In this document: positions 1 to 5,332 of the stretch, piece by piece
How the letters are laid out: each line of letters starts with the position of its first letter
How positions within the stretch are numbered: the first letter of the stretch is position 1
NCBI GenBank assembly: GCA_020434465.1
Contig: JAGRAS010000036.1
Coordinates: 1 to 10,128, forward strand
From: Bdellovibrionales bacterium
Lineage (GTDB): Bacteria; Bdellovibrionota; UBA2361; JAGRAS01
Direction of reading: 5' to 3'
DNA: 10,128 bases
Notes under the pieces: generated by a model
The model's database searches: none
What the model saw: only the letters and a program-made list of their open reading frames with translations
What the model was told of the DNA's origin: nothing
Made by a program: the position numbers and the translations under genes

Positions 1-10
1 CAATAAGAGC

Positions 11-26
11 TTACAGCGCATGTAAG
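11..26. repeat. Short inverted repeat downstream of the acyl-CoA dehydrogenase gene
   Basis: CTTACA and TGTAAG form a perfect 6-bp stem around the loop GCGCA, and three further outer pairs (AGA/TCT) form after one mismatch. It lies about 40 bases past the stop of the minus-strand acyl-CoA dehydrogenase gene. There is no U-run on the minus strand after the stem, so an intrinsic terminator is only weakly supported. Nothing else is recognisable in bases 1-65. Confidence 0.2.
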
Positions 27-65
27 ATCTTGTGTTAACATCTACAAATCAGTATTTTTAAATTC

Positions 66-1211
66 TTAAGACAAGCCTATCTGCTTTGCAATTATGTTGC
101 CCATAATCTCACTAGTTCCACCACCAATCGGCATCAAGCGTAAATCTCTCCACCATTTTTCTGGATTAAACTCCTTTGTGTATCCATAGCCACCATGAAT
201 TTGAATTGCTTTGTCTGCTATCCAAACCGCGTCTTCACATACTTTTCTCTTAGCACCTGATACTTCAGCACGGCATTCACTGCCATCATTGAGTAGAGTA
301 ATAGCGTGGTGGCATAAAGCTTCTCCGGCAATAATTTTTGTGTACATATCCTTTAGCCAATTATTAATTAAATCGATCTCTCGAATTGGCTTGCCAAAAG
401 CTTTTCTGTCTTGTGCATATTTAACAGTTTCCTTGAAACAAGCTCTAGCTGCTCCAAGTGAAGTTAGTGTTAACATCATTCTTTCCCAATTTAAATTATT
501 GGATGACTGAACCCAACCCTCTCCTAAACTGCCTAAAATACATGAATCATCGACTTCAACATTTTCTAACACTAATTCTGCAGTATCTGAAGAACGCCAA
601 CCCAACTTATCTAATTTTCTACTTACTGAAAAACCAGGTGTTTTAGTGTCGATAACAAAAGTTGTAAATCCTTTGTAGCCAGCTTGCGGATCTGTTCTTG
701 CTAATAAAAGTATAAAATCAGCACGTGCACCATTAGTTATAAAAGTCTTCGCTCCATTAATAACCCAATGATTACCTTTCTTTTCTGCTTTTGTACTAAG
801 GCTTGCTAAATCACTCCCAGCTCCAGGCTCTGTAAAGGCATAAGCCCCAATTGCTTCTCCGGTTACGGCAAGTGGCAACCACTTTTGTTTACTTTCATCA
901 GTTCCAAACTTTGCAAGACTATGGCTTATAACAAGTGAATGCATATTAACTGCCACTGTAAGCCCGACATCACAAAGCTCACCCCAAGTTTCACACCAAG
1001 CAGCAGCAAGTTTATAATCTCCACCGATTCCACCATACTCTTCTGGTATCAAAATTCCTAAAAAACCCTGCTCGCCGAGTTTCTTAAAAACATCATCGGG
1101 GAAAAATTCTTCCTCTTCCCATTTTTTTAAATGTGGACTTAGCTCAGATTCACAAAATTTCTTAATGCTGTGTGTAAAAACTTCGTGTTCTTTATAAAAT
1201 GAGCTGTACAT
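66..1211 (-). CDS. Acyl-CoA dehydrogenase, LCAD/isovaleryl-CoA dehydrogenase-type active site
   Basis: Flavoprotein of about 381 aa that would oxidise an acyl-CoA thioester to the trans-2-enoyl-CoA and pass electrons to ETF, the first step of beta-oxidation or branched-chain acyl-CoA breakdown. It has the normal three-part fold: N-terminal helical domain, beta domain with the signature YAFTEPGAGSD (about residues 124-134), and C-terminal helical domain with RKAFGKPI, then QIHGGYGYT. The usual MCAD/SCAD catalytic Glu near the C-terminus is Gly here (GGGTSEI). Instead Glu-243, in the motif NWERMM, aligns with the catalytic Glu of LCAD and isovaleryl-CoA dehydrogenase (LPQERL, LDLERL), so the enzyme looks active with that geometry. 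Start: ATG at 1211 fits the family N-terminus (FYKEHEVFTHSIKKF). A GTG 12 codons upstream has a GAGG that abuts it with no spacing, and a TATAAT lies between the two. Substrate length cannot be read from sequence. Divergent from the sufT-like operon. Confidence 0.93.
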   Translation of the reverse strand: MYSSFYKEHEVFTHSIKKFCESELSPHLKKWEEEEFFPDDVFKKLGEQGFLGILIPEEYGGIGGDYKLAAAWCETWGELCDVGLTVAVNMHSLVISHSLAKFGTDESKQKWLPLAVTGEAIGAYAFTEPGAGSDLASLSTKAEKKGNHWVINGAKTFITNGARADFILLLARTDPQAGYKGFTTFVIDTKTPGFSVSRKLDKLGWRSSDTAELVLENVEVDDSCILGSLGEGWVQSSNNLNWERMMLTLTSLGAARACFKETVKYAQDRKAFGKPIREIDLINNWLKDMYTKIIAGEALCHHAITLLNDGSECRAEVSGAKRKVCEDAVWIADKAIQIHGGYGYTKEFNPEKWWRDLRLMPIGGGTSEIMGNIIAKQIGLS

Positions 1212-1313
1212 AAAAATATCGACTAATGAATTATAACCCGCTGTCACCTCAAGGAATTTAATCTGAGTATCAGCCTAGTTAAAATATAGAAACACTTTAT
1301 AAAAGCAAACTTT

Positions 1314-1337
1314 TTTGCCAAAAAAATGCTTGGCAAA
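1314..1337. repeat. Perfect 8-bp inverted repeat, possible operator
   Basis: TTTGCCAA and TTGGCAAA are exact reverse complements separated by 8 bases. The repeat lies in the divergent region, just downstream of a consensus TATAAT on the minus strand (1353-1348), so it would cover the start of the transcript toward the acyl-CoA dehydrogenase gene. That position suits a dimeric repressor site, for example of the TetR type often found with acyl-CoA dehydrogenases, but no regulator gene is in the window. It is not followed by a U-run in either direction, so it is not a terminator. Confidence 0.35.
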
Positions 1338-1347
1338 CCACCCTACT

Positions 1348-1377
1348 ATTATAGTACATACCAGGCGCTTTTGAAAA
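1348..1377 (-). promoter_or_regulatory. Candidate sigma70-type promoter for the minus-strand acyl-CoA dehydrogenase gene
   Basis: On the minus strand, TTTTCA (1377-1372, 4 of 6 to TTGACA) and TATAAT (1353-1348, exact consensus) are separated by 18 bases. Transcription would begin near 1341 and leave a leader of about 130 bases before the ATG at 1211. The inverted repeat at 1314-1337 sits directly after the start. A plus-strand candidate overlaps in the same region: TTGAAA (1371-1376), 17 bases, TAAAAC (1394-1399). It could serve the sufT-like operon but is weaker at the -10. AT-rich sequence gives many chance matches. Confidence 0.35.
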
Positions 1378-1378
1378 T

Positions 1379-1425
1379 GTCATTAAGGGAAACTAAAACT
1401 CTTACTAATGACTGGCTTTTTCTTT
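1379..1425 (+). other. Weak hairpin with T-rich tail in the leader of the sufT-like operon
   Basis: GTCATTA (1379-1385) pairs with TAATGAC (1406-1412). Some imperfect inner pairing (AGGG/CTCT) is possible, and TGGC plus a T-rich stretch (1417-1425) follows. This resembles a leader terminator or attenuator about 50 bases before the sufT-like start. The loop is about 20 bases and the stem AT-rich, so it may be chance. The rest of the 1212-1477 gap holds A/T tracts and no convincing gene. Confidence 0.15.
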
Positions 1426-1477
1426 AAAAAAAACGTAGTTTTTATCTGCTTAAATCAAATAAAAAAATATTAGTGAG

Positions 1478-1774
1478 ATGCCCACCAAAGAGGATATAAT
1501 TGAAGTACTTAAAGAAATCGAGGATCCTGAGCTTTTTCTGGATATCTGGTTTTTAGGTTTAATCTATAACATTAGTATCGATGAAGATGACAAAGAGGTC
1601 GATATAGAGATGACTTTTACAACTCCAGCCTGCCCCGCTGCTCCGAGTTTAGTACAGCAAGTACACGATAAAATATCTGCACTTAATGAAGTAAATAAGG
1701 TAAATGTTGAAATAACTTTTAATCCTCCTTGGGAGCCAAGTGATGATGTAAAAGCTATGCTTGGGATGATCTAA
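1478..1774 (+). CDS. SufT/MIP18-family (DUF59) Fe-S cluster assembly protein
   Basis: Small protein (98 aa) of the MIP18/DUF59 family, which includes SufT and PaaD. Members act in the cytoplasm in maturation or repair of Fe-S clusters. Visible family features are DPEL (16-19), the strand-turn IWFLGLIYNI (23-32), the TFTTPACP segment with the conserved Cys-52, and PPWEPSD (83-89) near the C-terminus. Length is typical of a stand-alone DUF59 domain. The start is preceded directly by AGTGAG, a poor ribosome site with almost no spacing, but no better in-frame start exists. Its stop overlaps the ATG of the next acyl-CoA dehydrogenase homologue (TAATG), indicating translational coupling. There are no other suf or paa genes nearby, so whether it serves general Fe-S assembly, or has been recruited to acyl-CoA metabolism, is open. 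Family assignment is firm, exact role is not. Confidence 0.85.
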   Translation: MPTKEDIIEVLKEIEDPELFLDIWFLGLIYNISIDEDDKEVDIEMTFTTPACPAAPSLVQQVHDKISALNEVNKVNVEITFNPPWEPSDDVKAMLGMI

Positions 1775-2859
1775 TGACCTTTCTTTATTCGACAGAACAA
1801 GAAGAATTTCAACATACACTTAGAAAGTTTTTTTCAGAAATCTTAACCAGTGACTACCTACGAAATAGGATGGAAAGTTCTATCGGCACAGATGATGAAC
1901 TTTGGGATTCACTCTCAGAACTAGGTCTTTTTGAATATTTCTGCGAAGCAAATGATGATGGCGGTTCTTTTCATGATTTAGGTTTAATTGCATTTGAAGT
2001 TGGTAGATCTCTACTTCCTGAGCCTTTGATTGATACAATTTTTGCGAACTGTTTTGTATTACATCGCTGGCTTGATGATAAAACTTTTAGCACCTTCAAT
2101 AAAAGATTTCCTGCAATTACAAAAACTGGTTTGCTAAATGGCGATCTTTTCGTAAGCATAGCTCCACCGGTTGATGAAAAATCCTTCTCAGCAGATAAAA
2201 GTATATCAGGAGATTTGCGATTAGTTCCTGCTGCCTCAGACTCCGATGCAACAATTTGTTTTAATAATGATTCTTGCTTTCTGATTTCTCATCTTGATTT
2301 AGAAGCTAAAGATAAGTCTAAAACAATAGAGTTCTTAGCAGAAAAAACGCTTGATAAAATCAATAAATTCTATTCGATTAAACTCAAAAAAGCTGCCTGT
2401 ATAAAAATTGGTGATATCGAAAAAATATACTCTGCTCTTTTATGCTTAAAAGCTTTAGAACTTGCAGGTTGTGCAGAAAGAGCTTTAGAGATGACTACTG
2501 ATTATGTTAAAACTCGAAAACAATTCGGCGTTCCAATTGGTGGCTTTCAAGCAGTTCAGCATAGAGCCGCTGAAATGTTAGTTGACGTAGAGTCAATGAA
2601 ACAACTTAGCACTTTTGCTGCTTGGACTGAGAAAAATTCTCCAGATCAATTTGAAATTGCAAGTAGAGCAGCGATTCAACACGCAGCAATCAAAGCACCA
2701 GCAGTAATAGAAGCTGCAATTCAACTGCATGGTGGAATTGGATTTACTTGGGAATACGATCTGCATCTATTTCTACGAAGAGTAAAAATGATCTGTGCTA
2801 TGTGGCAACCAAGTGAAAACCAACAAATTAAGTTACTTGAGCTGGCTAAAAAAATCTAA
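1774..2859 (+). CDS. Acyl-CoA dehydrogenase family protein, apparently without the catalytic Glu
   Basis: Divergent member (361 aa) of the acyl-CoA dehydrogenase superfamily. The N-terminal helical domain (STEQEEFQHTLRKFF) and C-terminal domain (RKQFGVPIGGFQAVQHRAAEML at about 248-269 in two parts: RKQFGVPI and FQAVQH; then QLHGGIGFTWEYDLHLFLRR at 317-336) are clear. The central beta domain is short and has lost the TEPGAGSD FAD signature. Aligned on RK-x-FG, the LCAD/IVD catalytic position is Leu-222. Aligned on the C-terminal Arg, the MCAD/SCAD position is Trp-344. Neither is Glu. This matches the small, non-catalytic partner subunits of heteromeric acyl-CoA dehydrogenases (ChsE/FadE type known from steroid degradation), which need a second, catalytic subunit. 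The partner could be the divergent gene at 66-1211 or one elsewhere; that is inference. Translation is coupled to the sufT-like gene by a one-base overlap. It faces gmhA across a 29-bp gap. Confidence 0.85.
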   Translation: MTFLYSTEQEEFQHTLRKFFSEILTSDYLRNRMESSIGTDDELWDSLSELGLFEYFCEANDDGGSFHDLGLIAFEVGRSLLPEPLIDTIFANCFVLHRWLDDKTFSTFNKRFPAITKTGLLNGDLFVSIAPPVDEKSFSADKSISGDLRLVPAASDSDATICFNNDSCFLISHLDLEAKDKSKTIEFLAEKTLDKINKFYSIKLKKAACIKIGDIEKIYSALLCLKALELAGCAERALEMTTDYVKTRKQFGVPIGGFQAVQHRAAEMLVDVESMKQLSTFAAWTEKNSPDQFEIASRAAIQHAAIKAPAVIEAAIQLHGGIGFTWEYDLHLFLRRVKMICAMWQPSENQQIKLLELAKKI

Positions 2860-2883
2860 GCTTCAAGAATTAACACTTTTTTT
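2836..2883 (+). terminator. Possible weak terminator between convergent genes
   Basis: CTTGAGCT (2836-2843) pairs with AGCTTCAAG (2859-2867), with one bulged T. A T7 run lies at 2877-2883, about nine bases after the stem. The stem overlaps the end of the acyl-CoA dehydrogenase homologue. The long spacer between stem and T-run makes this weak, but it is the only terminator-like element in the 29-bp convergent gap. Confidence 0.25.
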
Positions 2884-2888
2884 AAAAT

Positions 2889-3449
2889 TTATGTTTCTAA
2901 AAATTCGCATAATGCATGAATAATGCAAATATGCGCTTCTTGTATTCTGTCAGTTTCATCGGAAGGTACAATAATTGAAATATCAGCAATGCTTTTTGCC
3001 TTACCTCCTCCTTTACCAGTTAACAGAATAGTTGTCGTTCCTTTTGCCTTTGCATTTTCAATAGCTTGGATAATATTCTTCGAATTTCCTGACGTTGAAA
3101 TAGCGATCAAACAATCATTAGCATTACAAAAAGTCTTTGCTTGGCGGCCATAAACAGTTTGAAAGTCATAATCATTTGCCCAACAGGTCAGTGTTCCGGG
3201 ATCCATGAAATGCATTGCCTTTATTCCTTCACGATCTCTTTTATATCTAGCCACTAATTCTTCTGTAAAGTGCATCGCATCGCAGGCTGAGCCTCCATTA
3301 CCACAAGCATAGATAGTGCCTCCATTAACAACAGTTTTCTTTAAGCTATCTGCTGCTTTATCAAAATTTTCAATAAAGCTATCGTCTGCTGCTAATTCGG
3401 TCTTAATCCTTGCTGACTCAATTAAAAAGGACTTAATTATTTCTTTCAT
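2889..3449 (-). CDS. gmhA: Phosphoheptose (sedoheptulose-7-phosphate) isomerase GmhA
   Basis: Cytoplasmic SIS-domain enzyme of 186 aa that converts sedoheptulose 7-phosphate to D-glycero-D-manno-heptose 7-phosphate, the first step toward ADP-heptose for the LPS inner core. The hallmark CGNGGSACDAMHFTEEL lies at 49-65, the phosphate-binding STSGNS at 118-123, and DRIQEAHICIIH at 167-178. Residues equivalent to the E. coli metal/catalytic set are all present: His-60, Glu-64, Gln-170, His-178. This distinguishes it from the related DiaA, which lacks the full set. Length is normal. The ATG at 3449 has AAGGG nine bases upstream on the minus strand. It stands alone, with no gmhB, hldE or heptosyltransferase genes beside it. 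It faces the acyl-CoA dehydrogenase homologue and diverges from sppA. Confidence 0.95.
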   Translation of the reverse strand: MKEIIKSFLIESARIKTELAADDSFIENFDKAADSLKKTVVNGGTIYACGNGGSACDAMHFTEELVARYKRDREGIKAMHFMDPGTLTCWANDYDFQTVYGRQAKTFCNANDCLIAISTSGNSKNIIQAIENAKAKGTTTILLTGKGGGKAKSIADISIIVPSDETDRIQEAHICIIHALCEFLET

Positions 3450-3526
3450 CTAAATTTTCCCTTGCGCTACCGAACTTTAGCAAGTTTTTAGCATAAAAGA
3501 AAAGAGATTTCCAAAGCTCTTTGCTA

Positions 3527-3554
3527 TTGCACCATCCCTGCTATTTAGTATTAT
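3527..3554 (+). promoter_or_regulatory. Candidate promoter for sppA
   Basis: TATTAT (3549-3554, 5 of 6 to consensus) is preceded at 16 bases by TTGCAC (3527-3532, 3 of 6). Transcription would begin near 3561, about 23 bases before the sppA ATG. The gmhA-sppA gap also holds a 6-bp inverted repeat, AAAGAG/CTCTTT (3501-3522). Supported by position and the -10 only. Confidence 0.3.
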
Positions 3555-3583
3555 TTGTTAAAATCTGGCTTAAGGAAAATTAT

Positions 3584-4483
3584 ATGCGAGAGTACTTTAT
3601 TTGGTTAGCAAAAATTATAACTTCTGTAGTTGTTTTTTTTATTTTTCTTGGAATGCTTGGTGGCTTTTTAGCTTCAACTGCAAAAATCAGTAAAGAATCA
3701 ATACCAACGAATAAAAAGACTGTGGCAGTAATTAATTTGGAGTCAATTATACTAGACTCAGAAGACATAATAAAAGAACTTTATACCCAAGTAGATAATG
3801 ATCAAATAACTGCGATTGTTTTAAGAATTAACTCTCCAGGTGGAGCCGTAGGCCCTTCACAAGATATTTATACTGCTGTGACAAACTTGAAAAAAATTAA
3901 ACCAGTTGTTGTTTCTATGGGAGCAGTTGCAGCATCAGGAGGATTGTATGCTGCACTTGGTGCAAGCAAAATTTTTGCACAGCCTGGGACAATGACTGGA
4001 TCTATTGGAGTTGTACTTCAAGTGCCAAATGTCCAAGAAATCACAGACAAAGTGGGTTTTAAAATGACCACAATAAAAGCTGGGGCTTTAAAAGATGTGG
4101 GAAATATGTACAGAGAAATGTCGCCAGAAGAAAAAGATTTTTTAACAGGACTTGCAGATGAAACCCATGCTGAATTTATCAATGCAGTGGTTGAAGGTAG
4201 AGGCCTGCAAATTTCAGCTGTTAATAAATTTGCAGATGGTAGAGTGATTCTAGGATCACAAGCAAAAGCTCTCGGTTTAATTGATGAAATCGGTGGAGTA
4301 TATGAAGCAGCAGCTTCTGCACTACAATTAGCTAATAAACCATTAGAAAAAGATGAAATACCTAACCTCTATTATCCAGATGATAAATTTAAAGAGTTTA
4401 GGAAATTGTTTGAAGCCTCTAGCTTCTTAAAAAGTTGGTTTGGAATTACCGAAACCTCTCGTTTAATGTATTTAATGCAATAG
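3584..4483 (+). CDS. sppA: Signal peptide peptidase SppA, S49 family, membrane anchored
   Basis: Serine peptidase of 299 aa that digests leftover signal peptides in the membrane. One N-terminal transmembrane segment (about residues 8-30) anchors a single S49 domain on the outer face of the inner membrane, as in the short 36-kDa-type SppA of Bacillus rather than the tandem 67-kDa E. coli form. The nucleophile is Ser-118 (VAASGGLY) and the general base Lys-170 (AGALKDVG). Their spacing of 52 residues equals that of the B. subtilis Ser-147/Lys-199 dyad. INSPGGAV (82-89) and FADGRVILGSQAKALGLIDE (216-235) are further family blocks. The start at 3584 has AGGAA about seven bases upstream and opens with MREYF before the TM segment. 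A longer in-frame start at 3521 adds 21 residues without a ribosome site and overlaps the promoter candidate. Monocistronic by context. Confidence 0.93.
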   Translation: MREYFIWLAKIITSVVVFFIFLGMLGGFLASTAKISKESIPTNKKTVAVINLESIILDSEDIIKELYTQVDNDQITAIVLRINSPGGAVGPSQDIYTAVTNLKKIKPVVVSMGAVAASGGLYAALGASKIFAQPGTMTGSIGVVLQVPNVQEITDKVGFKMTTIKAGALKDVGNMYREMSPEEKDFLTGLADETHAEFINAVVEGRGLQISAVNKFADGRVILGSQAKALGLIDEIGGVYEAAASALQLANKPLEKDEIPNLYYPDDKFKEFRKLFEASSFLKSWFGITETSRLMYLMQ

Positions 4484-4538
4484 TCTTTTTTGATTATTTA
4501 ATTAGGTAGTCCATAATATTGTTTTAACGTCTTTTTGT

Positions 4539-4567
4539 TTGATTCTAAGTAAATTTCCACTGATAAT
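4539..4567 (+). promoter_or_regulatory. Candidate promoter for the sensor-kinase-Rcp1 operon
   Basis: TTGATT (4539-4544, 4 of 6) and GATAAT (4562-4567, 5 of 6) are separated by exactly 17 bases. The start point would be near 4574, giving a leader of about 135 bases that contains the alternative hairpins at 4601-4669. A second candidate lies upstream, just after the sppA stop: TTGATT (4490-4495), 16 bases, CATAAT (4512-4517). Either fits; neither can be verified by eye in DNA this AT-rich. Confidence 0.4.
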
Positions 4568-4600
4568 CTAAAGAGAAATACTTAAAAGATTTTTGTTAAA

Positions 4601-4669
4601 AATTCTAGGTGTTTATTTTAGATCCAGCATACCCTAGAATTAAAATGATTCTAGAACTTTTACTTTTTT
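4601..4669 (+). promoter_or_regulatory. Leader with two mutually exclusive hairpins, attenuator-like
   Basis: Three segments share the CTAG core. AATTCTAGG (4601-4609) is an exact reverse complement of CCTAGAATT (4633-4641), giving a 9-bp stem. The same middle segment can instead pair with ATTCTAG (4648-4654), giving a 7-bp stem with a 7-base loop followed by AACTTTTACTTTTTT (4655-4669). The two stems compete for the middle segment, the layout of an antiterminator/terminator pair. TTCTAGAA (4649-4656) is also self-complementary. No leader peptide with an ATG or GTG start is visible upstream, and no known riboswitch consensus is recognised. The stems are A/T-rich, so chance is a real alternative; the region may instead only hold the sppA terminator. 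Confidence 0.3.
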
Positions 4670-4708
4670 AGATTGAGTAATTTTTTTCTAAATTCTTGAA
4701 ATTTTATT

Positions 4709-5332
4709 ATGCTAAATGAGTTTATAGACTTATTAAATACTAACTTCATGCCACATGGGCACTGTTACTTATGGAGCCCTTTTATTTTGTGGGGGCATGC
4801 AGTATCAGACGTAATAATTGCAATATCTTACTTTTCGATTCCAATTGTTCTTATTTATTTCATACAACAACGGGATGATATCGTCTTCTCACGTGTCTTT
4901 ATTTTATTTGCAGTCTTTATTTTAGCTTGTGGAGTTGGACATTTATTAGATGTTTGGAACATTTGGCATGGTGACTATACTCTTTCTTCAGTTGTAAGAA
5001 TTATTACTGCACTTGCTTCATTGGCTACAGCAAGCGTTCTTTGGCCTTTACTGCCAAAAGCATTGCAAATACCCAGCACTAAAACTCTTGAAAAACAAAT
5101 TCGAGCAAAAAGAGAGGCCCTTAAGCAATTGCAGAATATAAAAAGTGAGCTTGAGGATCGGGTAAAAGATCGAACTAGAGAGTTAGAGGAATTCAATAAC
5201 ATAGCTACCGGACGTGAACTTGAAATGATAAAGCTTAAACAAAGAATCAATGAATTATGTGATAAATTAAATCTTCCTCATGAATTTGATTTAAGTTTCT
5301 TAAATGAGGTCGGAATAAATTATGAAGACTAA
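4709..5332 (+). CDS. Ethylene-receptor-type three-TM sensor protein without kinase domain
   Basis: Membrane sensor of 207 aa. Residues 14-22 (MPHGHCYLW) are followed by three hydrophobic segments (about 25-52, 61-83, 92-116) that match the copper-binding ethylene-binding domain of plant ETR1 and Synechocystis Etr1. Residues needed for ethylene binding in ETR1 (Asp25, Tyr32, Ile35, Pro36, Ile62, Cys65, His69) correspond to Asp34, Tyr41, Ile44, Pro45, Ile71, Cys74 and His78, all at a constant offset of nine. Cys74 and His78 (ACGVGH) would hold Cu(I). A coiled coil (about 125-165) follows. The protein then ends in a GRELEMIKLK (168-177) tail in place of HisKA/HATPase. The next gene, a PAS histidine kinase, overlaps by 11 bases and probably supplies the kinase; that is inference. 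No clear Shine-Dalgarno precedes the ATG. Binding of ethylene itself is not proven; bacterial homologues may sense other small molecules or copper. Confidence 0.85.
   Translation: MLNEFIDLLNTNFMPHGHCYLWSPFILWGHAVSDVIIAISYFSIPIVLIYFIQQRDDIVFSRVFILFAVFILACGVGHLLDVWNIWHGDYTLSSVVRIITALASLATASVLWPLLPKALQIPSTKTLEKQIRAKREALKQLQNIKSELEDRVKDRTRELEEFNNIATGRELEMIKLKQRINELCDKLNLPHEFDLSFLNEVGINYED

Noticed and set aside
1212..1247. GTG start adding 12 residues to the minus-strand acyl-CoA dehydrogenase
   Set aside because: Its GAGG directly abuts the GTG with no spacer, the extra residues do not match family N-termini, and a TATAAT lies inside them.
2923..3153. Plus-strand ORF opposite gmhA, and similar antisense or frame-shifted ORFs at 211-510, 458-646, 1971-2159, 3580-3768, 4975-5250, 6571-6762, 6802-7134 and 9606-9791
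   Set aside because: Each lies within or largely across a well-supported gene, has no recognisable domain and no convincing ribosome site.
3251..3310. gmhA reassigned as DiaA or another SIS-domain protein
   Set aside because: All four metal/catalytic residues of GmhA (His-60, Glu-64, Gln-170, His-178) are present.
3521..3583. Longer in-frame start for sppA
   Set aside because: No ribosome site, overlaps the candidate promoter, and puts extra residues before the TM anchor; the ATG at 3584 has a good AGGAA.
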